Assembly (NCBI GenBank): GCA_001940925.1
Contig: MSGZ01000039.1
Span: forward strand, 29,004-93,003
Source: Ruminococcus sp. Phil11
GTDB lineage: Bacteria; Bacillota; Clostridia; Oscillospirales; Ruminococcaceae
Length of the DNA stretch: 64,000 nt
Reading direction: 5' to 3'
The notes beneath the pieces were generated by a model. The model did no database searches. It was not told the origin of the DNA and saw nothing but the letters and a program-made list of their open reading frames with translations. The translations under genes were made by a program, and so were the position numbers. Positions 17,799 through 25,575 of the stretch are shown here, piece after piece (within the stretch, counting starts at the first letter, position 1; the number at the start of each line of letters is the position of its first letter).

Positions 17799-18629
17799 TT
17801 ATCCTGTCAGATACCGGAACAGCATCAGCGCGGGGAAAAACAGCGCAAAAAAGACGCACCACCACCGCAGCCATTCCACACGGTCGGCACATTCCGCCGC
17901 AAACGGCGCCTTTTTCAGATACCGGACAGGAATACGGCTGCCGGGCAGACAGGATTTTGCAGACCGCCCTGACTGCGCCTGTGTAAAGGTATACGTCTGA
18001 TTGCTGACCGTGTAGCGGACGGTCTGATACCGGGTGACAGTGCCCCGGTAACTCGTCGAAAATGACCGGACGACAGTGCCGGTTGTATGCGCACTCTGCG
18101 TCCGCATACAGATGCGCTCCCAGACGATAAACGCGGCGAACAGCAGGCATGCAGCGACCCAGAGGATCAGACTGCCCTGCAATGCAGGCGTCCGCAGGTT
18201 TTGCGGAAACAATTCGGAGACTGCGCCGGAACCGAATGCCGTCAGTCCCAGCAGTACGATGTGCGCGGCGGTCATCATGCACTGTTGGCGGAAACAGTCT
18301 GTTTCCAGCTGTGCGTATGCCGCAGATGGCTTTCCTTCCGGATAAATGACCACGATGCGTTTGCCGGTGCTGACCGGCCCGTCGGTTTCTGTCCGTTCAA
18401 ACCGGAAGGTATATTCCTGTTCATCGGCTAGAAAGCGCACGGTATAGCGGTAAGTATCGGCACCGCCGCGCTTGCTGCACTTTTTGCTGGCAATGACAGA
18501 ACCGCGTGTACGGCAGGAATATGTGCTGCGCCGCAGAATTTCCCGCAATGCAGCAAACTGCCGGATGACGAAGTATATTTCTGCTGCAAGTACGGAGCAG
18601 ACGATGATCACCGGAATCGCGGCGGTCAT
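17799..18629 (-). CDS. DUF3592-like membrane protein with two repeats
   Basis: A 276-residue protein with transmembrane segments near the N terminus, in the middle and at the C terminus. Two extracytoplasmic-type modules share the pattern G-S/T-V-x6-S/K followed by Y-R/T-VRFLAD or VRYTVSNQTYTF, and then G-x-R-I-x-V-x-Y, which is the DUF3592 pattern. The ATG at 18629 overlaps the fruK stop in an ATGA junction, so translation is coupled; a start at 18695 would run deep into fruK. Function unknown. Confidence 0.7.
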   Translation of the reverse strand: MTAAIPVIIVCSVLAAEIYFVIRQFAALREILRRSTYSCRTRGSVIASKKCSKRGGADTYRYTVRFLADEQEYTFRFERTETDGPVSTGKRIVVIYPEGKPSAAYAQLETDCFRQQCMMTAAHIVLLGLTAFGSGAVSELFPQNLRTPALQGSLILWVAACLLFAAFIVWERICMRTQSAHTTGTVVRSFSTSYRGTVTRYQTVRYTVSNQTYTFTQAQSGRSAKSCLPGSRIPVRYLKKAPFAAECADRVEWLRWWCVFFALFFPALMLFRYLTG

Positions 18630-19558
18630 AAAAGCTCTGTCGGGCAGGGGAGTGTTTTCAGCAGATTCTCCATGCGGGAGCGCGTTGCAATCCACTCGCT
18701 GAACGCAGTCGCGGAGCCCGCCGCAATGCCCATGCGCAGTGCCTCCGTGAGCTCCCGGCCGGCCGCGCAGCCCGCAAGGAAACCGCCAAGCATCGAATCG
18801 CCGGAGCCGACCGCATTCTTGACCTCGCCGTGCGGCGCGGAAAGATGCCAGACACGGTTCTCGTCATTGAACAGCAGGGCACCGTCCGCCCCGAGAGAAA
18901 GCAGCACATTCTGTGCACCCATTTCGATCATCTGCCTGCCGTAGGGCAGTGCATCCCACCATGTTACAATCTCATCAATCCCGAACACGGAGCAGAGCTC
19001 TCTGAGGTTCGGCTTGACGACAAACGGATGCTCCGCGAGTGCCGCACGGAGTGCCTCGCCCTCCGCATCGACGGCAAAACGCACACCGGTATCGGCCAGC
19101 GCGTGCATGATATCCGCATAGAAGGTCGCGGGTGCGCCTGCGGGAACAGAGCCCGCCAGCACGATGTAATCGCCGTCGCCGTATTTTCGCAGCTTGTTCA
19201 GAAGCATCTCGGCGTCTGCCGGAGAGACCGCGACGCCTCTGCCGTTCAGCTCCGTGACAGCGTCGTGATCCTTGACCTTCAGGTTGATGCGGTTCATCTG
19301 ATTCGGCAGCACGATCCAGTCCGTCGGGATCTGCGTGCGCTGCAGCTGCTCCGCGATCATGGTGCCGGTCGTTCCGGAAAGGTAGCCGTAGACGGTCGTG
19401 GGGATCTGCAGCTGCTGCAAAATCAGCGAGACATTGACGCCCTTGCCGCCCGCGGTAATGCGCTCATGCGAGGTGCGGTTGACGCTGTTCCGGACAAGCG
19501 GTTCTTCCAGCAGAACGGTGTAATCCACTGCGGGATTCATGGTAACGGTTGCGATCAT
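18626..19558 (-). CDS. fruK: 1-phosphofructokinase, PfkB family
   Basis: A 310-residue ribokinase-fold sugar kinase, expected to make fructose-1,6-bisphosphate from fructose-1-phosphate. The N-terminal TVTMNPAVDYTV and AGGKGVNVS motifs, the mid-protein LAGSVPAG, and the C-terminal catalytic loop VGSGDSMLGGF (Asp as base) are diagnostic for FruK/LacC. No fruA transporter or fruR is beside it, so tagatose-6-phosphate kinase activity is also possible. The ATG at 19558 follows AAAAGGAG. Confidence 0.88.
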   Translation of the reverse strand: MIATVTMNPAVDYTVLLEEPLVRNSVNRTSHERITAGGKGVNVSLILQQLQIPTTVYGYLSGTTGTMIAEQLQRTQIPTDWIVLPNQMNRINLKVKDHDAVTELNGRGVAVSPADAEMLLNKLRKYGDGDYIVLAGSVPAGAPATFYADIMHALADTGVRFAVDAEGEALRAALAEHPFVVKPNLRELCSVFGIDEIVTWWDALPYGRQMIEMGAQNVLLSLGADGALLFNDENRVWHLSAPHGEVKNAVGSGDSMLGGFLAGCAAGRELTEALRMGIAAGSATAFSEWIATRSRMENLLKTLPCPTELL

Positions 19559-19629
19559 CTGAAAAACTCCTTTTATCGGTGATGCGGCTGATGCGGGGTT
19601 GCTCCCCTGATTCGGCAAATTTCATCTTC

Positions 19630-19658
19630 ATTATAGCATATTATGCGGGGAATTTCAA
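19630..19658 (-). promoter_or_regulatory. Promoter of fruK
   Basis: TTGAAA (19653-19658) and TATAAT (19630-19635) with a 17-base spacer. The flank TTCTCCCATTGA and the segment TAATATGCTATAATG also occur in the promoter at 14975-15003. Confidence 0.85.
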
Positions 19659-19659
19659 T

Positions 19660-19825
19660 GGGAGAAGTACGAAAAAGTTTCTGCTTCGCTGCATGGGAGA
19701 TAAAACGGAGGCGGGCACTGCCCGCTTATGGCATATTATCATGTAAAAAGCAAGCAGAGCAGTATATTTATGTTTCGGCTTTCCCTCCGGCGAACTTTAG
19801 GAATCGCCCGCGGGGGCTGCCCCGC
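19660..19825. other. Gene-free region with GC hairpins
   Basis: No gene was seen. A perfect hairpin GCGGGC-act-GCCCGC lies at 19711-19725, with further GC-rich palindromic sequence near 19806-19825. It may be a decayed intergenic repeat. Confidence 0.45.
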
Positions 19826-19857
19826 AAAAATACCGCAGAGCACACAGCCCTGCGGTA
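19826..19857 (-). terminator. Terminator of the lectin-dockerin gene
   Basis: TACCGCAG and CTGCGGTA pair around an 11-base loop; on the minus strand T5 follows. It lies 40 bases past the stop codon. Confidence 0.8.
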
Positions 19858-19896
19858 CATAAATATTCACGATTCTTTCTGCGTTATTCTTCCCGG

Positions 19897-22077
19897 TCAG
19901 AGCGTGATGCCCCAGCCGCCCGCAAGATATCTGCGCAGGGTCGTAACGTCCTTGAGGTCGATCGAGCCGTCCCTGTTCACATCGGAATTTGCCTCGCTGA
20001 TGATGACATTCCAGCCGCCTGCAAGATGACGCCGCAGCACAGTCACATCCTTCAGGTCAATGCTGCCGTCTGCATTGACATCACCGCGGCGGAGCGTTTG
20101 CTGAGGTTCCTTACTGAACACAAACTTATCTGCATTCATCACATAATCCGGCGAATCGTTCCGGAATATGATATACAGATCATGAACGCCCTCTGTCGGC
20201 GTAATCTCACCCCCGAACGGATAATAGATCAGCCAGTCATCCGCTGTACTGCCGGTCAGCGGGACATCAATGCTGCCGATCAGCTTTCCGTCTGCGCTGT
20301 CGAGATGCAGTTCTGCCGTGCCGCCCGATGCGGAAGAAGCAGAAGCATTTGCCGTCATGGAGAAGTATTTTGCGCCGTCTCCGAAATCAAGATTCTGATA
20401 CACTGCATAGTTTCCGTTACTGATATATCCGAGCACGGTCAGATTATCCGCCTGCTCCTGCACAGTGAGTCCGTATATCTGATCTGCGGTTTCCGCTTCG
20501 ATCGTTTCAAAAGCGGAACGAACGGCAGGCAGGGCAGTCGTCGTGACAGCTTCTGTTGTTGTTTCTGCCGGAACTTCGGCAGCCGTGGTTTCCGATGCTG
20601 TTGTGACCGCGGCAGCTGTGGATTCTGCCGTTGTCGTCGTTGCAGCGGCAGCGGTCGTTTCGGGTGCTGCTGCGGTCGTGACCTGCGGCGGTTCTGTCGT
20701 GACCTGCGGCGTTTCTTCCGTTCCTTCCCATTCACAGATAAAACCGATGTTATCCGTGCCGAACAGATCGCGGAATGAATTATCGCTCTCACCGCTCCGG
20801 TTGAGGTCATGCCAGTCGAAAGGCTTTATGATCGAACCGACCGGCTCGCGTGAGATGACAAGGCTGTCTTCATCCCCGAAGTAATTATCCGGCTGACCGC
20901 CCGCCCAGTGCGTATATTCAACGGTCTCTCCCGTAATCCATGTCAGTTTCCGGCTGCTGAGCTGTCCGCCGAGCCAGTAATGATTTTTGCTGCCTGATTC
21001 CAGCAAGTCCTCGATCAGAGCCTGTTCCCCCGCACTTGTGACCGTCGCAAGATGACCGCCCTGTGCCCTGCAGTAGGCATCCGCCTCGTCCCATGTCATA
21101 CCGAGATCAAAGCACTGATATCTGTGCGTTCCCTGTTCCTCCTGTCCTTCCCATTCACAGATAAAACCGATGTTTTCCGTGCCGAACAGATCGCGGAATG
21201 AATTATCGCTTTCGCCGCTTCTGTTGAGGTCATGCCAGTCGAAAGGCTTTATGATCGAGCCGACCGGCTCGCGTGAGATGACAAGGCTGTCTTCATCTCC
21301 GAAGTAATTATCCGGCTGACCGCCCGCCCAGTGCGTATATTCGACGGTCTCTCCCGTGATCCATGTCAGTTCCCGGCTGCTGAGCTGTCCGCCGAGCCAG
21401 TAATGATTTTTGCTGCCTGATTCCAGCAAGTCCTCGATCAGAGCCTGTTCCCCCGCACTTGTGACCGTCGCAAGATGACCGCCCTGCGCCCTGCAGTAGG
21501 CATCCGCCTCGTCCCATGTCATACCGAGATCAAAGCGCTGATATCTGTGCGTTCCCTGTTCCTCCTGTCCTTCCCATTCACAGATAAAACCGATGTTATC
21601 CGTGCCGAACAGATCGCGGAATGAATTATCGCTCTCACCGCTCCGGTTGAGGTCATGCCAGTCGAAAGGCTTTATGATCGAACCGACCGGCTCGCGTGAG
21701 ATGACAAGGCTGTCTTCATCCCCGAAGTAATTATCCGGCTGACCGCCCGCCCAGTGCGTATAGTCGACGGTCTCTCCCGTGATCCATGTCAGTTCCCGGC
21801 TGCTGAGCTGTCCGCCGAGCCAGTAATGATTTTTGCTGCCTGATTCCAGCAAGTCCTCGATCAGAGCCTGTTCCTCTGCACTTGTGACCGTCGCAAGATG
21901 ACCGCCCTGTGCTCTGCAGTAGGCATCCGCCTCGTCCCATGTCATGCTGAGTTCAAAACGCCGGTATCTGTGTTCGTTCTGTTCTGCGGAATCATCCGCC
22001 GTAACAGCCGTTCCTGTTCCGCACATACCTGCCGCCATTGCCGCAGATAAAACGATCGACAATAACCTCTTTTTCAT
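19897..22077 (-). CDS. Secreted protein: three C-type lectin domains, CBM6-like domain, dockerin
   Basis: A 726-residue extracellular protein. After a signal peptide (to about residue 27) come three almost identical C-type lectin-like domains at about 36-172, 177-313 and 318-454. Each has the AYCRAQGGHLATV and GFICEWEG halves with their Cys, the core WLGG, and a QPD motif that in animal lectins favours galactose-type sugars. A Thr/Ala/Glu linker (about 455-522) leads to a CBM6-like domain (EAE-x-A opening, MNADKFVF end), then a type I dockerin with two calcium repeats (DVNADGSIDLKD and DVNRDGSIDLKD). Likely job: attaching a cellulosome to glycans; this is inferred. It has no catalytic domain. 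Confidence 0.88.
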   Translation of the reverse strand: MKKRLLSIVLSAAMAAGMCGTGTAVTADDSAEQNEHRYRRFELSMTWDEADAYCRAQGGHLATVTSAEEQALIEDLLESGSKNHYWLGGQLSSRELTWITGETVDYTHWAGGQPDNYFGDEDSLVISREPVGSIIKPFDWHDLNRSGESDNSFRDLFGTDNIGFICEWEGQEEQGTHRYQRFDLGMTWDEADAYCRAQGGHLATVTSAGEQALIEDLLESGSKNHYWLGGQLSSRELTWITGETVEYTHWAGGQPDNYFGDEDSLVISREPVGSIIKPFDWHDLNRSGESDNSFRDLFGTENIGFICEWEGQEEQGTHRYQCFDLGMTWDEADAYCRAQGGHLATVTSAGEQALIEDLLESGSKNHYWLGGQLSSRKLTWITGETVEYTHWAGGQPDNYFGDEDSLVISREPVGSIIKPFDWHDLNRSGESDNSFRDLFGTDNIGFICEWEGTEETPQVTTEPPQVTTAAAPETTAAAATTTTAESTAAAVTTASETTAAEVPAETTTEAVTTTALPAVRSAFETIEAETADQIYGLTVQEQADNLTVLGYISNGNYAVYQNLDFGDGAKYFSMTANASASSASGGTAELHLDSADGKLIGSIDVPLTGSTADDWLIYYPFGGEITPTEGVHDLYIIFRNDSPDYVMNADKFVFSKEPQQTLRRGDVNADGSIDLKDVTVLRRHLAGGWNVIISEANSDVNRDGSIDLKDVTTLRRYLAGGWGITL
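20704..21972 (-). repeat. Three tandem 423-base direct repeats inside the lectin gene
   Basis: The three lectin domains are encoded by tandem copies spaced exactly 423 bases (141 codons): 21550-21972, 21127-21549 and 20704-21126. Copies differ at only a few scattered bases, many silent (for example Asp/Glu before NIGF, TAT/TAC changes), pointing to recent duplication or ongoing gene conversion. Confidence 0.9.
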
Positions 22078-22111
22078 AATCAACATCCTTTCAGTCCAAG
22101 CATTCTGACAC

Positions 22112-22141
22112 TATATATAAAGTTTAGCATAAATTGTTCAA
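22112..22141 (-). promoter_or_regulatory. Probable promoter of the lectin-dockerin gene
   Basis: TTGAAC (22136-22141) and a TATATA run (22112-22119) lie 16-18 bases apart, depending on register, some 35 bases before the start codon. Confidence 0.5.
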
Positions 22142-22269
22142 AATTGCAAGCGGTTTTATGATAATTGTCAAATATCCCAAATATGAAACGCACCCGCTGT
22201 CCAATCCGCCGAAAACGCAGCGCACTATGTCATATTATCCCCATACCATGCGCAATCGCAATCCGCGAC

Positions 22270-22298
22270 TTGACTTTACATGCGGATATTGCTATAAT
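22270..22298 (+). promoter_or_regulatory. Sigma-A promoter before the tsaE operon
   Basis: TTGACT (22270-22275), a 17-base spacer and TATAAT (22293-22298), 40 bases upstream of the first gene. Confidence 0.85.
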
Positions 22299-22337
22299 AA
22301 ATATGTATGGATTTCTGACGAACAGGAGGCGAACCGA

Positions 22338-23009
22338 ATGACGCAGCTTTCCACAGAAGGGCTCGCGGCGGAGCTGTTCTCCGAGGCGATGCGCTCAGAC
22401 GGCAAAGGATTTACGCTCACAAAGGAGCTCGGCACGCTGCAAAGCCCCGGCAATACCGCAGAGCTGGAAATGAATGCGGCGGCAGTCCGCGGGCTGGCCG
22501 ACCGCTACCCCGATCTGCATATCACCTATCCGCAGACCGTGCTCTCCGATGAAGAACCGGACGATCCCGATGCGTTCCGGCCTTCGCGCACGGACGCCGT
22601 CATCACCGTACCGGACGCCTTTGTCGAGGTGCACTGCGGCACGGCCTTTCAGCAGATCGTGCAGGAGAAATTTCAGGAGCCGCTCAAAGAGCTCACCGCA
22701 CAGATTGCGAAGCGTCTGCAGCGGCATGAGATGCGGACCGCACGGCTGTTTGACAAGGAACCCGCCGCCTCGTTCCGCATCACGGCGGAGACCGCGGAAT
22801 CCGAAATCTGGACGGTCATGCTCGAACACTGCGGATTCTATCCGCTGCAGTGGGACGGCGAGGTCTGCGGCATGGCACTGCTGCTGAAGCAGACGCTCTC
22901 CGGAGCGTTCGCGGACAACAGCGAGGAGATCACGGAGATCACCGCGGTACGCGACCCGAAGCAGAAATGCTGCACCCTCACGGTGCAATACTCTATGAAA
23001 CAGGACTGA
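22338..23009 (+). CDS. Hypothetical protein upstream of tsaE
   Basis: A 223-residue soluble protein with no recognised family, signal or membrane segment. The start at 22338 follows AGGAGGC; the longer reading from 22134 would include the promoter. The gene ends 4 bases before tsaE, so it heads the tsaE-tsaB-rpiB transcript. Confidence 0.65.
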   Translation: MTQLSTEGLAAELFSEAMRSDGKGFTLTKELGTLQSPGNTAELEMNAAAVRGLADRYPDLHITYPQTVLSDEEPDDPDAFRPSRTDAVITVPDAFVEVHCGTAFQQIVQEKFQEPLKELTAQIAKRLQRHEMRTARLFDKEPAASFRITAETAESEIWTVMLEHCGFYPLQWDGEVCGMALLLKQTLSGAFADNSEEITEITAVRDPKQKCCTLTVQYSMKQD

Positions 23010-23013
23010 ACCT

Positions 23014-23460
23014 ATGCTTTCGTTTACAACCAATTCGCCCGCGGAAACGCACGCGCTTGCAAAGAAGATCGGCGCGGCTCTCCGTCCGGGAACCTGCGTC
23101 GCATTCTTCGGCGGACTCGGCGCGGGCAAAACGACCTTTACCAGAGGATTGGCCGAGGGCTTGGGACTGCCCGATCTGGTCAGCTCCCCGACCTTCGCAC
23201 TTGTCAATGAATATCACGCGGCGGGCTGCGTTCCGGTATATCATTTTGATATGTACCGCGTGACCTCTCCCGAAGCACTGGAAACGACCGGCTTCTGGGA
23301 CTATCCGCTGGAGGATTCGGTCTTTGTGATCGAATGGGCGGAGAATATCGCGGATGATCTGCCGGAGCCGCTCGTGAAAATCACGATCACCGGCTCGGGT
23401 GACCTGCCGCGTCAGATCACACTGGAAGGAGATGAGCTGCTTGATCGTTCTGGCAGTTGA
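23014..23460 (+). CDS. tsaE: tRNA threonylcarbamoyladenosine biosynthesis ATPase TsaE
   Basis: A 148-residue P-loop protein that drives turnover of the TsaB-TsaD complex in t6A37 tRNA modification. Walker A is GGLGAGKTTF near residues 33-42, followed by the SSPTFALVNEY block and YHFDMYR, both typical of YjeE/TsaE. Length fits. Its 3' end overlaps tsaB by 20 bases. tsaD is not in the window. Confidence 0.95.
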   Translation: MLSFTTNSPAETHALAKKIGAALRPGTCVAFFGGLGAGKTTFTRGLAEGLGLPDLVSSPTFALVNEYHAAGCVPVYHFDMYRVTSPEALETTGFWDYPLEDSVFVIEWAENIADDLPEPLVKITITGSGDLPRQITLEGDELLDRSGS

Positions 23461-24091
23461 TACCTCGGGCAGCACCGCGTCCTGCGCGCTCACGGAAAAC
23501 GGCACGCTGCTCGGATACCGGATGCTGTATACCAAGCGGGCACATTCGCAGATCCTGCTGCCTATGGTCAAAGAACTGATCGCGGAAACCGGCCATACCG
23601 TACAGGAGGTCGATGTGTTTGCGGCTGCGAACGGCCCCGGCTCGTATACCGGCCTGCGGATCGGCATTTCCGCGATGCAGGCACTCGCCTTTGCGGGCAA
23701 TAAAACATGCGCGGGCATTTCCACATTGGAGGGGCTTGCGTGGAATCTCTGCGGCAGAACGGGCATTCTCTGCGCCTGCCTTGCCGCAAGAAAAAATCTC
23801 TGCTACTGCGCCTTTTTTGAGAGTAACGGCAGAACCGTCACCCGGCTGACGGAGGACGCGGTGCTCGAAGCGGGCGATATCGCCGCGCAGATCGAGCATT
23901 ACAGCGAACCGGTCATGGTGATCGGCGACGGCACCGCGATCCTGCGGGAAAGCTGCGAGGGCTTCCTCGAAGCACCGATGCATCTGCGGGATCAGTCGGC
24001 ATGCGGCATTGCAATGGCAGCGATGCGCACGGAGCCTGTCCCGCCGGAAGCACTTTCCGTCAGCTATCTGCAGGCAGTCAAAATCGGATAA
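23441..24091 (+). CDS. tsaB: tRNA threonylcarbamoyladenosine biosynthesis protein TsaB
   Basis: A 216-residue ASKHA-fold protein that scaffolds TsaD and TsaE in t6A synthesis. It begins with the phosphate-1 motif AVDTSGSTAS and carries NGPGSYTGLRIG, the YeaZ signature. The start is read as TTG at 23441 because AAGGAG lies 9 bases upstream; the in-frame ATG at 23432 directly abuts that site and is less likely. The overlap with tsaE implies coupled translation. Confidence 0.92.
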   Translation: MIVLAVDTSGSTASCALTENGTLLGYRMLYTKRAHSQILLPMVKELIAETGHTVQEVDVFAAANGPGSYTGLRIGISAMQALAFAGNKTCAGISTLEGLAWNLCGRTGILCACLAARKNLCYCAFFESNGRTVTRLTEDAVLEAGDIAAQIEHYSEPVMVIGDGTAILRESCEGFLEAPMHLRDQSACGIAMAAMRTEPVPPEALSVSYLQAVKIG

Positions 24092-24117
24092 CAACATAAA
24101 ATTCAGGAGGTACAATT

Positions 24118-24549
24118 ATGATCGCAATCGGAAGTGACCACGCCGCAGCAGATCTGCGGAAGATCGTCAAGGAGTATTTAGAGGATCAGGAGATGCCGTA
24201 CATCGACTGCGGCACCGACGAAGCACCGAGCGACTACCCGGTCATCGGCAAGGCTGTCTGCGAGAAGATCCAGAACGGCGAGGCCGATATGGGCATTCTG
24301 CTCTGCGGCACCGGCATCGGCATGTGCATGACCGCCAACAAGATGAAGGGCATCCGCGCGGCGGTATGCTCGGAGACCTACAGTGCAAAGTTCACCCGCC
24401 TGCACAATGACGCAAACGTGCTCTGCATGGGCGCACGCGTCGTCGGCTCGGGACTTGCAAAGGAGATCCTCGATGCATTCCTGTTCACGGAATTTGAGGG
24501 CGGCCGTCATCAGCGCAGAGTTGATATGGTCATGGAGCTGGAGAAATAA
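24118..24549 (+). CDS. rpiB: Ribose-5-phosphate isomerase B
   Basis: A 143-residue LacAB/RpiB-family isomerase interconverting ribose-5-phosphate and ribulose-5-phosphate. The GSDHAA start, YPVIGKAV, the catalytic Cys in LLCGTGIGM, and RLHNDANVLCMGARV are all family-diagnostic. It follows tsaB by 26 bases with an AGGAGG site. An allose/galactose-6-phosphate isomerase role cannot be fully excluded. Confidence 0.93.
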   Translation: MIAIGSDHAAADLRKIVKEYLEDQEMPYIDCGTDEAPSDYPVIGKAVCEKIQNGEADMGILLCGTGIGMCMTANKMKGIRAAVCSETYSAKFTRLHNDANVLCMGARVVGSGLAKEILDAFLFTEFEGGRHQRRVDMVMELEK

Positions 24550-24614
24550 AAAAGGTATCTGCGATACACGGATACCGATGAAAGGAAAAACGTGATGCCG
24601 CGAATTAACTGCCC

Positions 24615-24670
24615 GGTGCAGCACTGACAGCAGGCTGCAACGGGACACAATCCTGCTGTCAGACTGCACC
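24615..24670 (+). other. Long stable hairpin between rpiB and a methyltransferase gene
   Basis: GGTGCAG (24615-24621) pairs with CTGCACC (24664-24670), and CTGACAGCAGG (24624-24634) with CCTGCTGTCAG (24652-24662), interrupted only by a small bulge and closed by a 17-base loop. There is no T-run, so it is not a simple terminator. It may be an mRNA-stability element or a regulatory leader. Confidence 0.6.
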
Positions 24671-24709
24671 TGTCATATCGGAACATGAATATGATAAAAA
24701 GGAGCAGTT

Positions 24710-25474
24710 ATGATGCACAAACAAGAATTGATTGAAAGCTGGAAGGCCGAGGAGCGTCAGGCACAGATGCACGGCTGGGATTTTTCGCATCTGGACGGCA
24801 GAATGCTGTCCGGCGACGACGCGCTCCCGTGGGAGCTGACTGAAGTCCTGCGGCGGTATCTGCACCCGGACGACCAGCTGCTTGACATGGACACCGGCGG
24901 CGGAGAGTTTCTGCTGTCGCTCGGTCATCCGCATGAGAACACCGCCGCAACAGAGGGCTGGCCGCCGAACATTGCGCTTTGCAGAGAGCGTCTGCTGCCG
25001 CTGGGCATTGACTTCCGCCCCATGCCGGACGAAACCGCAATGCCGTTTGGCGACGCGCAGTTTGACGTGATCCTCAACCGGCACGGCAGCTACGACGTCC
25101 GCGAATTAAAGCGCGTCCTCAGACCGGGCGGCTTCTTCGTGACGCAGCAGGTCGGGCGGGACAATGACCGCGAGCTTGTGAATCTCCTGCAGCCCGGTAC
25201 GCCGGTTCCGTTCCCGGAGCTTACGCTTTCAGAGCAGACAGAACGGTTCTGTCAGGCGGGTTTTACGCTCCGGGAGCAGGGAGAGGTGCATCTCCCGATC
25301 CGTTTTTATGATGTCGGCGCGCTGGTCTGGTTTGCACGGGTGATCGTATGGGAGTTCCCCGGCTTTTCCGTTGACCGCTGCACCGAGCAGCTTTTTGCCG
25401 CCGAACAGCTCTGCCGGGTGCAGGGATATCTCGAAGGACGGATTCACAGGTTTTATCTGGTTGCTGAAAAATAA
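24710..25474 (+). CDS. Class I SAM-dependent methyltransferase
   Basis: A 254-residue cytosolic methyltransferase. Motif I appears as LLDMDTGGGEFLLSL near residues 58-72, motif II/III as FDVILNRHGSYDV, and motif post-I as VLRPGGFFVTQQVG. The substrate is unknown; small-molecule type folds of this size act on diverse targets. Two consecutive ATGs follow AAAAGGAG. It lies just after the long hairpin. Confidence 0.85.
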   Translation: MMHKQELIESWKAEERQAQMHGWDFSHLDGRMLSGDDALPWELTEVLRRYLHPDDQLLDMDTGGGEFLLSLGHPHENTAATEGWPPNIALCRERLLPLGIDFRPMPDETAMPFGDAQFDVILNRHGSYDVRELKRVLRPGGFFVTQQVGRDNDRELVNLLQPGTPVPFPELTLSEQTERFCQAGFTLREQGEVHLPIRFYDVGALVWFARVIVWEFPGFSVDRCTEQLFAAEQLCRVQGYLEGRIHRFYLVAEK

Positions 25475-25575
25475 AGGAATCTGCGGTGCATCAGCAACGG
25501 GATTCCAAGCCTATAAAAGGTCACACGGCTCCGCACGGGGCTGATGATAGATTTTATCTGAAAGAGGTTACAAAC

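Noticed and set aside
20704-21972. CRISPR-like array
   Set aside because: Repeats are 423 bases, in frame and coding for a lectin domain.
23399-23440. Upstream starts of tsaB, including ATG at 23432
   Set aside because: The ribosome site abuts the ATG; the TTG at 23441 has proper spacing and gives the family N terminus.
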